In this document: piece after piece, positions 42,249 through 51,487 of the stretch
Layout of the letters: every line of letters begins with the position of its first letter
Position numbering within the stretch: position 1 is the stretch's first letter
Notes under the pieces: generated by a model
Seen by the model: only the letters and a program-made list of their open reading frames with translations
Database searches by the model: none
What the model was told of the DNA's origin: nothing
Translations under genes and position numbers: made by a program
Source: Planctomycetaceae bacterium
Lineage (GTDB): Bacteria > Planctomycetota > Planctomycetia > Planctomycetales > Planctomycetaceae
Length of the DNA stretch: 64,000 bases
Reading direction: 5' to 3'
NCBI GenBank assembly: GCA_029259815.1
Contig: JAJDEJ010000088.1
Location: 20,889 to 84,888, forward strand

Positions 42249-42524
42249 ATGAAGCGCAGTATCGCAATCTTGGCTCTATTGATCGGCGCGATGGGGGCAA
42301 CCCCGGCTCATGCTTGCCCGATGTGCAAGTACGCCAACGAGAACAATCAGCAATCCGAGGCTGAAATGGCCCGTCCGCGAGCCTACATGTACAGCATCCT
42401 GTTCATGATCGCGATGCCCATGACCTTGGTGACCGGTTACGGCCTTGCCTTCTACCGCCTCTCGAAGAAGCAGCGGGAAATGATGTCGATCGAACCGCTC
42501 GATGACGGACCGGAGATTCTCTAA
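42249..42524 (+). CDS. Small exported CPMC-motif membrane protein
   Basis: 91 residues. A signal peptide (IAILALLIGAMGATPAHA) is followed directly by CPMCKYANENNQQ, a C-x2-C thioredoxin- or metal-type motif at the mature N-terminus. One membrane helix follows (YMYSILFMIAMPMTLVTGYGLAFY) and a short basic then acidic tail. With Sco upstream, a role in copper handling or thiol chemistry for oxidase maturation is plausible. I know no named family. Start ATG 42249, 57 nt after the Sco gene. Confidence 0.75.
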   Translation: MKRSIAILALLIGAMGATPAHACPMCKYANENNQQSEAEMARPRAYMYSILFMIAMPMTLVTGYGLAFYRLSKKQREMMSIEPLDDGPEIL

Positions 42525-42559
42525 CAGCCCTCAAGTCGAGGGGAGCAAGTGCCCGGACG

Positions 42560-44398
42560 ATGTACTTCGCCAATCCGTGGGGACTGCTCGGTTTGATCTC
42601 GCTGCCTGTGATTGCAGCGATTCATCTGTTTCAACGCCGCTTCCCACCGCTGCTTGTCGCCGGTGCTCATCTGTGGGGAGCCGAAACGCGCGTGCAGACT
42701 GCTGGCAGGCGTCGTGATCGTCTCCCCATCACTGCGACACTCCTGCTCGAACTGCTCGCGGGACTGATCTTCAGTCTCGCACTCGCCCAACCCCGCTTCG
42801 GCGAACTGGGCAGTGTCTCGCATCTGGTGGTCGTGTTGGACGACTCGGCGTCGATGTCTGCAACGCCTCCGGGCGAGGTCCGCTTTCGCGATGCAGCGAT
42901 CACACGTCTTGCAGAGCGAGTCGAAGAGATGGATCGCGACAGCCGCGTGACCCTCATCCGCTCAGGCCTCCAACCGACACTCCTCGGCGGAAGAGCGGCC
43001 TTGTGGGACGAGGCCCGCGCCGTTCTCGCTGATTGGCAGCCACGTGCGACGAAGCACGACTTCCAACCAGCATGGGACGAGGCGGCACGCATCGTTGGCA
43101 CGAACGGTCAATTCCTGTTCCTCACCGATCGCATCCCCGAGGACACAACTGCCCTGCCGCGCGGGATGGACATGATCTCCGCCGGCAGGCGACTGCCCAA
43201 CGTCGCCATCTCAACCGCACGCTGGACGTTTGACTCAGAGTCGGGTGAGGGGCAATTGTTCCTGCGGATCGCGAATCGTGCAGGAGACATGGCAAAGGCG
43301 ACGCTTTCTGCACAGGCTAGTGATCAGACAATCCTCCAGCAGGCGATTGATGTGCCAGCGAATGGCTCACTCCCGTTGGAGGTTGCGGTGCCCGGTGGTC
43401 TGGGCGTGCTGAGCGTGACGATCAGGGCTGACGGTGATGGACTGGACGTCGACAACACGGTCACGCTGGTCGAGCCAAAGGTCCGCCTGTTGACGGTCGC
43501 AGTCGCATTGCCCGAAGACTCGACTGCTCTCAGGCTCACACGACGAGTGCTGCAGGCAGCCAGTGACGTACAGTTGGGATCATCGACTGACGCGGACCTC
43601 ATCATTGGTTCGGCAAGTTCATTGCCTTCACTGACGACCGATCAATGGTGGTTCGGCATCGGGCCTCTCAACGATTCAGCCGTCATCCGCAACCAGGCGA
43701 AGGATCTCATCGGCCCGTATTTGATTGAGAAACAGCACCCGCTGATGGACGGCATCGTGCTCGGCGGCGTGGTCTGGGGTGGTGTCCAACCGACCGACCT
43801 CGATCTGCGGCCACTTGTCAGTGCGGGCCGTATTCCTCTGTTGGGACAACTCGCTGCACTGACATCGACGGCCTTTTTGATGAACATCGACTTGGCCCGC
43901 TCGAACATTGGCGAGAGTCCCGACTGGCCGATCCTCATGACGAACCTGCTCGAACAACGTCGCGACGAGTTACCGGGGCTGCGACGGTGGAACTACCGAT
44001 TGAACGAAATCGTCCGTTTTCGAGCTGAGCCAGTCGCAGACGATGCGGAAGGCACTACTCAGGAATTGCGACTTCTGCAACCATCGGGCGATGAACGCCC
44101 GCTGATTCGTGATCGCAATGATCTGGTTGAGATCACACGTCTCGATGAGACGGGGGTCTATGAAGTGCTTGACGGCGATCGAATTGTTGGCGAGTTCGCA
44201 GTCAATTTCTTCGACGAGGAAGAGTCGTCCCTCACGGCACTGGCACCTGGTGAACGTCAGGCGCGTGTCACGACCGAGGCGACGCGATTGTCGATTGACG
44301 ATCCGTATTCGTGGTTGATGGCGATCGCCATCCTGTTGCTGATTGGGGCCATTCTCATGGACTGGTATGTCTTGCGTCCGCGTGGGATGGGCCGATGA
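42560..44398 (+). CDS. BatA/vWA-domain membrane protein
   Basis: 612 residues. N-terminal BatA-type double helix (FANPWGLLGLISLPVIAAIHLFQRR..PPLLVAGAHLWG; LPITATLLLELLAGLIFSLALAQP), then a von Willebrand A domain with the MIDAS DxSxS motif (VVVLDDSASMSATP, about 92-106), then a long beta-rich periplasmic part, and a final helix (WLMAIAILLLIGAILMDWYVL). This family is often called aerotolerance-related, though biochemical roles are vague. It follows the CPMC gene by 35 nt and ends the plus-strand run; msrA converges on it. Confidence 0.85.
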   Translation: MYFANPWGLLGLISLPVIAAIHLFQRRFPPLLVAGAHLWGAETRVQTAGRRRDRLPITATLLLELLAGLIFSLALAQPRFGELGSVSHLVVVLDDSASMSATPPGEVRFRDAAITRLAERVEEMDRDSRVTLIRSGLQPTLLGGRAALWDEARAVLADWQPRATKHDFQPAWDEAARIVGTNGQFLFLTDRIPEDTTALPRGMDMISAGRRLPNVAISTARWTFDSESGEGQLFLRIANRAGDMAKATLSAQASDQTILQQAIDVPANGSLPLEVAVPGGLGVLSVTIRADGDGLDVDNTVTLVEPKVRLLTVAVALPEDSTALRLTRRVLQAASDVQLGSSTDADLIIGSASSLPSLTTDQWWFGIGPLNDSAVIRNQAKDLIGPYLIEKQHPLMDGIVLGGVVWGGVQPTDLDLRPLVSAGRIPLLGQLAALTSTAFLMNIDLARSNIGESPDWPILMTNLLEQRRDELPGLRRWNYRLNEIVRFRAEPVADDAEGTTQELRLLQPSGDERPLIRDRNDLVEITRLDETGVYEVLDGDRIVGEFAVNFFDEEESSLTALAPGERQARVTTEATRLSIDDPYSWLMAIAILLLIGAILMDWYVLRPRGMGR

Positions 44399-44481
44399 GC
44401 AATGGGCGTTGAAGGGGACAGGCGCGAGCGTTCTGGTGGCGCTAAGCCGCAAGCGATGGTTGGACGTGTCACCGAGATAAG

Positions 44482-44955
44482 TTAGATGTGACAGCTGCCC
44501 ATGCCGCGTTTGGCGAGGTATTGCTGGTGATAATCTTCGCCCCGGTAGAATGTCGACGCGGGGGTGATCTCGGTGGCGATGGGCTTGTCGAATTGACTTG
44601 ATGCTTCCAGTGCTTGCTTGGACGCCTCGGCTGCTGACTGTTGCTCCGGGGTGTGGAAGAAAATGGCCGTGCGGTATTGGTCGCCCACATCGGGCCCCTG
44701 GCGATTGACCTGTGTGGGATTGTGCATCTGCCAGAACGCCTTCAACAGATCGTCATAGCTGACCTGATCCGGGTCATACTCGACCTGCACGACCTCAGCG
44801 TGGCCGGTTGTCTTCGAGCACACATCTTCATACGTCGGGTTCTCAGTGTGTCCCCCCATGTAACCGACGGCGGCGTCTGTGACGCCCGGAATCTGCCGGA
44901 ATGTTGCCTCGATCCCCCAGAAACATCCGGCTGCAAACGTGGCGGTTTGGGTCAT
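44482..44955 (-). CDS. msrA: Peptide-methionine (S)-S-oxide reductase MsrA
   Basis: 157 residues from ATG 44955 (GGAG upstream on the minus strand); an open frame extends to 45021 without family similarity. The catalytic motif [16 protein letters not shown] (Cys in GCFW) and [37 protein letters not shown] and [12 protein letters not shown] define MsrA. It reduces methionine-S-sulfoxide in oxidised proteins. Convergent with the vWA gene. No export signal, so cytoplasmic. Confidence 0.96.
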   Translation of the reverse strand: MTQTATFAAGCFWGIEATFRQIPGVTDAAVGYMGGHTENPTYEDVCSKTTGHAEVVQVEYDPDQVSYDDLLKAFWQMHNPTQVNRQGPDVGDQYRTAIFFHTPEQQSAAEASKQALEASSQFDKPIATEITPASTFYRGEDYHQQYLAKRGMGSCHI

Positions 44956-45166
44956 GGCGTGGGCTCCGTAAGTTCTTAGTTTCAAGGGGATTGTTGCGAG
45001 CGATTGACTGCGAAGGTGCATTGGTTAGCACGACGAAGACAGGCGGAGTACCGCTGAATCGCTCTTGGCAGACTTCGCCAGTCGCATTATACGCCCCTCA
45101 TCGCGAGGCGTCCTCTCTCAAATTCACTCCCTCTCAGTCTCGCGTTTTCCTCGGATACAACTCGAC

Positions 45167-45676
45167 ATGTTGCTGAAGCCGCTTCGCATGGCAGCGCGTG
45201 CCTTTGCGCTGAAGATGTCGCCCCGCCGGATGGCCGCCGGTCTGGCACTGGGCACTGCCGTGGGCATGGTCCCCAAAGGAAATCTGACAGCCGTTGTCTT
45301 GATGACGCTGTTGTGTGCCTTGCGGGTGAATCTGGCTGCCGGTTTGTTCGCGGTGCTGGTTGTGTCGATCGTGGCGTCGTTTGCCGATCCACTGTTTCAC
45401 GAGATCGGGTACGCAGTCCTGACAGCGGAGGGTCTGCAGGAAACGTGGATCTGGTTCTTCAACCGACCACTCGCCCTGTGGACGGACCTGAACAACACGG
45501 TCGTGATGGGCAGCCTGTTGGTCGGACTCGCATCAATGTACCCGGTGTACCGCGCGACTTGGCCGATCTGTGAGCGGTCTGTGCCGATCATCCAAGAGCG
45601 AGTACGGAAGTGGAAGATCGTCATCTGGCTCGCCGGTGCCTCCGTGACCGATCGCATGTCAGCCGCGGGTGAGTAA
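45167..45676 (+). CDS. TIGR03546-type (DUF2062-like) membrane protein
   Basis: 169 residues. Start ATG 45167; LRMAARAFALKMSPRRMAAGLALGTAVGMVPKGNLTAVVLMTLLC is the DUF2062/TIGR03546 signature (helix with a conserved GxxxGMxP). Further helices follow (LFAVLVVSIVASFADPLFHEIG; TVVMGSLLVGLASMYPVY). TIGR03546 genes are known to pair with TIGR03545 in a minority of outer-membrane bacteria. Here the partner follows after 15 nt. Function unknown. Confidence 0.85.
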   Translation: MLLKPLRMAARAFALKMSPRRMAAGLALGTAVGMVPKGNLTAVVLMTLLCALRVNLAAGLFAVLVVSIVASFADPLFHEIGYAVLTAEGLQETWIWFFNRPLALWTDLNNTVVMGSLLVGLASMYPVYRATWPICERSVPIIQERVRKWKIVIWLAGASVTDRMSAAGE

Positions 45677-45691
45677 GACACGGAGAAGACC

Positions 45692-47434
45692 ATGTTGCGT
45701 TGGACTTACGTCATCCCGCGAGTGCTGATCGTCGCGATCGTGTGGGCGTTCTTTGCCTATGGGTTTGATCCGATGCTGCGGTACGGCGTCGTGATGACGG
45801 GTGAATCAACAGTCGGTGCGAAGGTCGACATCGCCGGGCTGACGACGCGGCTGTATCCGCCCGAACTGCAACTCACGAGCGTTGAGGTGACCGATCCGGG
45901 ACAGACCAGTGACAACCTGTTCGACTTTGGCGAACTCCGCGTGCGTCTTGCCGGTGACCCGCTGCTGCATCGGGAATACGTCATCGAAGAGGCGACACTC
46001 GAAGGACTGCGGGTCAACGCTGACCGCTTGAGCGACGGCAGTCTCGACCCCGCAGACGAGTCGGAGGGTGGCGGCCTCAACCTTGAACCGCTGCAGGACC
46101 AACTCGAACTCATCGGACTGCGATGGTACGACGAACTGGCCGTGACTGCGAAGAAGGAACTTGACCCCGGCTCGCTTGAGACCGTGCAAGTCGCTGAGTC
46201 CGTCGAAGACGAATGGAAGACGCGGCTGGACGACATGCGGCTGCGCATCGACGAGTTGCAGGAACGCATCGACGGCATGCAGGACATCACCCGCGTCAAA
46301 GGTAAGCCGCTCGAACAGCTCGACACATACGCACGAGCCTCAGACGATCTCAAGCAATTGTTGGTCGACTCGAAGCAGCTTAAGGAAGACATCCACCATC
46401 TCCCGACCCTGGCGAGACGCGACGTCGCCCGGCTCGATCAGGCACGCAAGAACGACACGGCCCGGCTCAAGCAATGCGTTCAGCAGTTACCCCTCAATGG
46501 CGAAGCGATCTCGAAGTCACTCCTGGGCCCGCAGATGCACGAGCGGTTGCAGACGCTCGCCGGTTGGATGGGCTGGACCAAACGGTACATACAAGCTGGC
46601 AAGGAGCTGGAGCCCGAACTGCCGATCCAGCGCGGACAATGGATTAAGTTCCCCCGCGAAGGCCGACACCCGAAGTTCGTGTTGCGGTCGCTCACTCTCT
46701 CTGGGGAAGCACGACACGGCGGGCAACCCTTTGCCATCACAGGGCAGCTCAACGACGTCTCGTCCGATCCGCAGCTCTACGGTCAGCCCACCAACTGGCA
46801 GTTCGCCGTCGCCGGTCCCGATCCGCTGTCGATCAAGGGACACTCGGACTTCACGCTGGCTCAGCCAGTGCATGAAGTCACGTTCGACTGGCGCACTGAT
46901 CGTCCAACGAACATGCTCATCGGCGATGACGAGAAACTGGCCGTCCGCATGACGGCACCAACCATGACCTGCTGCGGCTGGCTCCGCCTCGACGGGGATC
47001 AGCTGTCGTGTCAGATGCGACTGCGACAACCGACCCTGTCGGTCTCGATCACCGAAACATCGGAAAACTTTGCCCGCCAGTGGATCGCCCCGGCTCTCAC
47101 CGCTGTTAGGGAGTCAGACGCGGTGCTCAACGTGACCGGGACGCTCAGTGACCCTCAGTGGAAGATCGAGTCGGACATCGGTCGACAGGTTGCCGGCGGA
47201 TTTCAGCAAGTGCTTGTGACACAGATCGATGCCACCCGTGCCCGCCTGATACAGAAGGCAGACTCGATCGCACAAGAAAAGATGGCCATACTCCCCGGCT
47301 TTGTGAATCAGCATGCTCAGTATTTGCTCGCCGAGGTTACCAGCCGCGAGTCACGCGCCAAGCAGGTGACGACCAAGCTCACCGGAGGCAACCTTGGCGA
47401 GAAGTTCAACCTCAACCGCCTGTTGCGTCGATAG
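45692..47434 (+). CDS. TIGR03545-type envelope protein
   Basis: 580 residues. One N-terminal membrane helix (VLIVAIVWAFFAYGFDPMLRYGVV), an AsmA-like opening (VGAKVDIAGLTTRLYPPELQLTSVEVTD..., LLHREYVIEEATLEGLRVN), a charged coiled-coil middle (about 170-270), and a beta-rich end. The layout fits TIGR03545, which pairs with TIGR03546. AsmA-like beta-helical proteins shuttle lipids across the periplasm, so lipid transport is a reasonable guess only. It ends 2 nt before the convergent epmB stop. Confidence 0.82.
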   Translation: MLRWTYVIPRVLIVAIVWAFFAYGFDPMLRYGVVMTGESTVGAKVDIAGLTTRLYPPELQLTSVEVTDPGQTSDNLFDFGELRVRLAGDPLLHREYVIEEATLEGLRVNADRLSDGSLDPADESEGGGLNLEPLQDQLELIGLRWYDELAVTAKKELDPGSLETVQVAESVEDEWKTRLDDMRLRIDELQERIDGMQDITRVKGKPLEQLDTYARASDDLKQLLVDSKQLKEDIHHLPTLARRDVARLDQARKNDTARLKQCVQQLPLNGEAISKSLLGPQMHERLQTLAGWMGWTKRYIQAGKELEPELPIQRGQWIKFPREGRHPKFVLRSLTLSGEARHGGQPFAITGQLNDVSSDPQLYGQPTNWQFAVAGPDPLSIKGHSDFTLAQPVHEVTFDWRTDRPTNMLIGDDEKLAVRMTAPTMTCCGWLRLDGDQLSCQMRLRQPTLSVSITETSENFARQWIAPALTAVRESDAVLNVTGTLSDPQWKIESDIGRQVAGGFQQVLVTQIDATRARLIQKADSIAQEKMAILPGFVNQHAQYLLAEVTSRESRAKQVTTKLTGGNLGEKFNLNRLLRR

Positions 47435-47436
47435 CG

Positions 47437-48453
47437 TCACAGCACAGGTGACTTTGAGAGTTCGCCCGGCACCTCGCGCACGAGACGCGGGACAGCATAT
47501 CCGGGAAGCCTCGATCGCAGGGTGTCGATCAAGGCAACGGCTCGCTCGTCTGCAACTTCGAAGTGCGCGGTGCCGTGCACACGGTCGAGTTGATGCAGAT
47601 AGTATGGTATGACGCCCAGATCGACGAGTCGCTCACTCAGTGATGTCAGGACGTCTGGATTGTCATTCACTCCTCGCAGGAGGACCGCTTGATTGAGTGT
47701 GGTGATACCGTTGGCCACAAGTTGTTGCAGGGCAGCAGCACAGTCGTTGACCACCTCCGCCGGATGATTGGCGTGTACGACCATGATCGGTGTGAGTGAG
47801 TCATGTCGTGTCAATAGATCGATGAGACAATCGGTAATACGGTCCGGCAGGACGATCGGAAGGCGGCTATGCACTCGCAGACGACGCACATGTGGGATCG
47901 CTGCAATGCGTTCGATGAGTTGTTCCAGCCGCGCGTCAGTGAGCATTAACGGATCGCCGCCGCTGAGAATCACCTCGGAGATCGACTCGTCATCTGCAAG
48001 GACGTCAAGAGCCGCATCCCACTCATCGAGCCGTCGAGGTTCTTCGCCGTAGGGATAGTGACGTCGAAAGCAGTAGCGGCAGTGCACCGCACACGAGCCG
48101 GTCGTGATCAGCAGAGCACGGCCCTCGTACTTGTGCAGCAGACCCGGAGCACGCCGTGCCGCCTCATCACCAACCGCGTCGATTGTGAATCCGTCGACGT
48201 CCCCAAATTCCGCATCGAGCGGCAACACCTGACGTAGCAGGGGATCGTGCGGGTCGCCGGGCGTCATCCTCCGTAGAAAGCTCTCGGTCACCATGAGGGG
48301 AAACAGCGTCGCTGCCCGATGAGCCGCGGCTCGCAGGTGATCCGGGAGATCGAGCCGGTCGAATAGCACGTCGATATCGCGCACCGCGTACGCCAGAGAG
48401 CGATGCCAGTCTTTCTCATCGACTGCGTACGATATTTCCCCGTCTTGGCTCAT
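47437..48453 (-). CDS. epmB: EF-P beta-lysylation protein EpmB (KamA-family radical SAM enzyme)
   Basis: 338 residues. Radical SAM cluster motif TTGSCAVHCRYCFRRHYPYGE (C-x3-C-x2-C), followed by LDVLADDESISEVILSGGDPLML and LRVHSRLPIVLPDRIT. It resembles lysine 2,3-aminomutase but is about 340 residues, the length of EpmB, and is divergent from the efp gene 65 nt away. In Proteobacteria EpmB makes (R)-beta-lysine for EpmA to attach to EF-P. I see no epmA in this window. The shared short promoter region suggests coordinated expression with its target. Confidence 0.9.
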   Translation of the reverse strand: MSQDGEISYAVDEKDWHRSLAYAVRDIDVLFDRLDLPDHLRAAAHRAATLFPLMVTESFLRRMTPGDPHDPLLRQVLPLDAEFGDVDGFTIDAVGDEAARRAPGLLHKYEGRALLITTGSCAVHCRYCFRRHYPYGEEPRRLDEWDAALDVLADDESISEVILSGGDPLMLTDARLEQLIERIAAIPHVRRLRVHSRLPIVLPDRITDCLIDLLTRHDSLTPIMVVHANHPAEVVNDCAAALQQLVANGITTLNQAVLLRGVNDNPDVLTSLSERLVDLGVIPYYLHQLDRVHGTAHFEVADERAVALIDTLRSRLPGYAVPRLVREVPGELSKSPVL

Positions 48454-48518
48454 GTGCTATTCTCTCGCCGCGTGTTTTTAATCGGTGTCACAGTAGCAAG
48501 CAGCAAGGCGGAAGACCA

Positions 48519-49088
48519 ATGGCGACGATCAATTGTGGTGACTTCAAAAAGGGACTCAAAGTGCTACTGGATGGACAGCCGTGCGAGATGCTGTCGGTCG
48601 AGTTCAAGAAGCCCGGCAAAGGCCAGGCCGTCTACACCACGCGAATTCGCAACCTGCTCAACGGCAAAATCTACGACAACAAGTACCGCAGTGGCGACTC
48701 ACTCGAGTCGGCCGACATCCGCAATGGCGACGGCATCTACTCCTACTTCGACGGCACGGACTACATCTTCCTCGACAACGAGTCTTTCGAGCAGGTCGGC
48801 CTGTCCGCTGAGATCTGCGGCAACCAGATGAAGTTTATCCCCGACAACACCGAGTGCGCCCTGTTGTACTTCAACAACCAACTCATCGGTGTCTCGCCCC
48901 CCAAGCACATCACGCTTGAAGTCACCTACACCGAACCCGCCGCCAAGGGAGACACCGCGACCAACGTCACCAAAGCCGCCACCGTCGACGTCGGGGGCGA
49001 AGTGCAAGTCCCCGCGTTCATCGCCGCCGGCAACAAGATCAAGATCGACACGGAGACCGGCTCGTACATTGAGCGTGTCAATGACTGA
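48519..49088 (+). CDS. efp: Translation elongation factor P
   Basis: 189 residues, three beta-barrel domains. EF-P relieves ribosome stalling on polyproline. The loop that carries the modifiable lysine is FKKPGKGQA (K34), the lysine-type loop modified by the EpmA/EpmB system, matching epmB next door. The C-terminus GNKIKIDTETGSYIERV is typical. Ribosome-binding site GGCGGAAG lies 5 nt before the ATG. The gene is followed by 185 nt without features before the next gene. Confidence 0.97.
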   Translation: MATINCGDFKKGLKVLLDGQPCEMLSVEFKKPGKGQAVYTTRIRNLLNGKIYDNKYRSGDSLESADIRNGDGIYSYFDGTDYIFLDNESFEQVGLSAEICGNQMKFIPDNTECALLYFNNQLIGVSPPKHITLEVTYTEPAAKGDTATNVTKAATVDVGGEVQVPAFIAAGNKIKIDTETGSYIERVND

Positions 49089-49273
49089 TGTCATTGCTTA
49101 CGGCGTGATCGCATGTCCTATCGGCAGATTCTGCGTCACCCCGAAGTGGACCAGACTCCATCAAGGGACCTTTTTCAGATCTTGCAAAAACAGGAAGTTT
49201 CTCCCAAGACGTTTCGGACTGTGCGCCTAGACTCCTCCGCTGACTTGCTACTCACCACGAGGATGTCGTTTCT

Positions 49274-50218
49274 GTGCATCTTACCTGCGCAATCACTTTC
49301 TGGTTGATTCTGTCTGGGACCGTCTTGGCACAAGATGGTTTGGACTCCCGCTTCTTTGACGAAGACAGAGGTGGCGGGCACGGGGCTGATTGGCAATTCG
49401 ATCTTGCTCAGCCGATCGATGAGGTGCCGATTCGTCGATTCAAGAAACAGGCGATCCAGAAGGTTGCTGTCTCCGGTGGTTGGTTGGCCGCAGTCAGTGG
49501 CAACGACTTGAGCACGGGGTTCGTCGAAGCGTCCATCGGATTGGGAGTTCCTCTGGGAAGCTTCGACAACATCCTCGGCGTGACGCCCAGGTTCCGAATG
49601 GATTGGATCGATGCAGCAGCCGGTCTCGATGTTCCCTCGGAACTCTATGAAACGGGTGTGCAGTTCTTCTGGCGAAAGCCCATCTCCGATCGCTGGTCCT
49701 TCATGACCATCGTCACCCCCGGCGTCCGCAGTGATTTCACCACCAGTGACGAAGCCTTCCGAATCTTCGGTTTGGGGCTTTTCAACTGGCAATGCAAGCC
49801 GGAGACGCTTTCGTTGTCGTTCGGAGCGGTCTACCTCGACCGGGCCGACGTCCCGCTGTTGCCAGCAGTCGGCCTCACTTGGACACCCGAACCGATGACC
49901 CGATTGGACCTGCGATTTCCCGAGTCACGCATCTCCCATCGCCTCCGCAAGAACGGAGCCGACAACGAGACATGGGCCTACCTCTCCGGCGGCTTGGGCG
50001 GCAACACCTGGGCCGTGACCCGCCAGTCCGGTCAGACCGACGAACTCTCCCTCCGCGACCTGCGCGTGATCGCCGGACTGGAGCACATCATCGATGGCGG
50101 CGGCGGCTGGTTCGCAGAACTCGGCTACGCCTTCAACCGCCGCCTCGAATACGAACGCACCTCGACCGAAGTCTCACTCAGCGACGGCGTGATCCTCCAA
50201 GCAGGCTGGGCCTACTGA
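49274..50218 (+). CDS. Putative outer-membrane beta-barrel protein
   Basis: 314 residues. Signal peptide MHLTCAITFWLILSGTVLAQ from GTG 49274. The mature part alternates aromatic/hydrophobic and polar residues in strand-like segments (VAVSGGWLAAVSGNDLSTGFVEASIG, WSFMTIVTPGVRSDF, LSLSFGAVYLDR, WFAELGYAFNRRLEY) and ends with an aromatic residue (GVILQAGWAY), as barrel proteins do. It may belong to the planctomycete DUF6268-like group. No operon partner; a family B palindrome lies 7 nt past its stop. Confidence 0.65.
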   Translation: MHLTCAITFWLILSGTVLAQDGLDSRFFDEDRGGGHGADWQFDLAQPIDEVPIRRFKKQAIQKVAVSGGWLAAVSGNDLSTGFVEASIGLGVPLGSFDNILGVTPRFRMDWIDAAAGLDVPSELYETGVQFFWRKPISDRWSFMTIVTPGVRSDFTTSDEAFRIFGLGLFNWQCKPETLSLSFGAVYLDRADVPLLPAVGLTWTPEPMTRLDLRFPESRISHRLRKNGADNETWAYLSGGLGGNTWAVTRQSGQTDELSLRDLRVIAGLEHIIDGGGGWFAELGYAFNRRLEYERTSTEVSLSDGVILQAGWAY

Positions 50219-50224
50219 CAATCC

Positions 50225-50249
50225 CCCAAGCCGACGGCTCCGCCGTCGT
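50225..50249. repeat. Palindromic repeat, family B (copy 1)
   Basis: CCCAAGCCGACGGCTCCGCC and the following GTCGT, identical over 25 nt to 54635-54659 inside miaB. Internal hairpin CGACGGC, loop TCC, GCCGTCG at 50232-50248. Confidence 0.9.
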
Positions 50250-50482
50250 ACCGTCTCCAGATGATAGGCAGTTGTGGGCAAATCGTCCGACATCAGCGAT
50301 GTCGTCTTGGAAAGATGCCGCTCAATCACTTTCGGACCTTCCCCAATCTCGTGGCAATCTGTTCGACGCCAGCGAAACGAGTTGGTTGGCGGGTTAGATC
50401 CAAAAACGAAGCGGTACTCACCAATCGACGTTTACATCTCCGAGATAGCAACTTTTTTCAATCACAGCCCAGCCACAGTACC

Positions 50483-51469
50483 TCACTCACAATCATCGTT
50501 GGAATTCAATTCGGCAACAATAGGTCGAAACTCTGCAATAAATCTCTCTGTTTTGTCAATCAGCCAATTTGAAATACCGAGCCACTGGTCGCGGTCTTTT
50601 AGATCCATGCCATGTCGCACCGAGCGAACATTGCTCTCCTTGCGAATCGGCAACTCGCGCCAATCGAGTGGTTCCTCCAAGAGTTCCTCGATTTCTCTTC
50701 TGCGCATCTCCAGTTGCATGAAGTGCTTCCCCGCATCGTTTCCACGCATGGTGAGCTGAACACCGATCCATTCGTCCCTGGCCGATACGATCGTAGTGAC
50801 CGAAAACTGAGAGCGACCGATGGAGAAATTCTTCCACTGATCACTATTCGGCTTGGGAACCCGAAGTGAACTGTTGCGAGTTTCGATCTGTTTACCGAAG
50901 AATGTCCAGAACTCTAAGTATCGCTGCTGTGACTCAGACAGGTCGCCATCCTGGATCACTCTTGCTGCACCAGAGACTGAACGACTCCAATCGTTCGGAG
51001 AACTTACGACATTGAATTTGGGAGCCATTGCCGAATCACCGATTCGCCAGATTTCCACTTCGAGACCAAAAAAGAGGATTCTTTCTTCGGTCACTTCGTT
51101 CAGCCAGTCCAGCGCGGCGCGATGCTCGTCTGTAAAACGAGAGGCAACCCAAACGATAGTCACGGTCTGTAAGCCTGCAGCATAGGTCATCAATTGTCCA
51201 AGATGAGTATGGTCTGTCCGCTCAAGTTGATTCTCTATCAAGACCCATGTGTCGTCGGCCGTATTTTTGCAAAGGATGTCAGCACGAAACGGGCCGACAT
51301 TTTTCTCCTGGGCTTCAACTTCTAAATCGATCCCGATCGTGTTACTCAGCAATTGGATGTTGGTTTCTTCTGCAAGCCAAGGCGTAAAATCGCCTGCCTC
51401 GTTCGCCCAAGCCTCGCGGAGGTCGATGCGAATTAGTTGTCCGAGTTGATTCTTTGAACTTTGCATCAC
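50483..51469 (-). CDS. DUF4268 protein, PD-(D/E)xK-like nuclease fold
   Basis: 328 residues. N-terminal part: NIGLLSN-like helix, then FRADILCKNTADDTWVLIENQLERTDHTHLGQLMTYAAG, where D...E-x-Q spacing resembles a PD-(D/E)xK nuclease core (Lys replaced by Gln). The C-terminal half is DUF4268: LEFWTFFGKQIET, IGVQLTMRGNDAGKHFMQL and HGMDLKDRDQWLGISNWLIDKTERF. The gene is plainly poorer in G+C than its neighbours (the 60 nt at 50881 count to 43%), suggesting recent acquisition. Single gene without partner; such proteins occur in restriction or defence settings but no system is present. Confidence 0.8.
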   Translation of the reverse strand: MMQSSKNQLGQLIRIDLREAWANEAGDFTPWLAEETNIQLLSNTIGIDLEVEAQEKNVGPFRADILCKNTADDTWVLIENQLERTDHTHLGQLMTYAAGLQTVTIVWVASRFTDEHRAALDWLNEVTEERILFFGLEVEIWRIGDSAMAPKFNVVSSPNDWSRSVSGAARVIQDGDLSESQQRYLEFWTFFGKQIETRNSSLRVPKPNSDQWKNFSIGRSQFSVTTIVSARDEWIGVQLTMRGNDAGKHFMQLEMRRREIEELLEEPLDWRELPIRKESNVRSVRHGMDLKDRDQWLGISNWLIDKTERFIAEFRPIVAELNSNDDCE

Positions 51470-51487
51470 AAATCCTTTGCATGAACA

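Noticed and set aside
44399..44481. GGCGCTAAGCCGCAAGCG as another dispersed repeat
   Set aside because: Only one copy in the window and no good stem, so I cannot support it.
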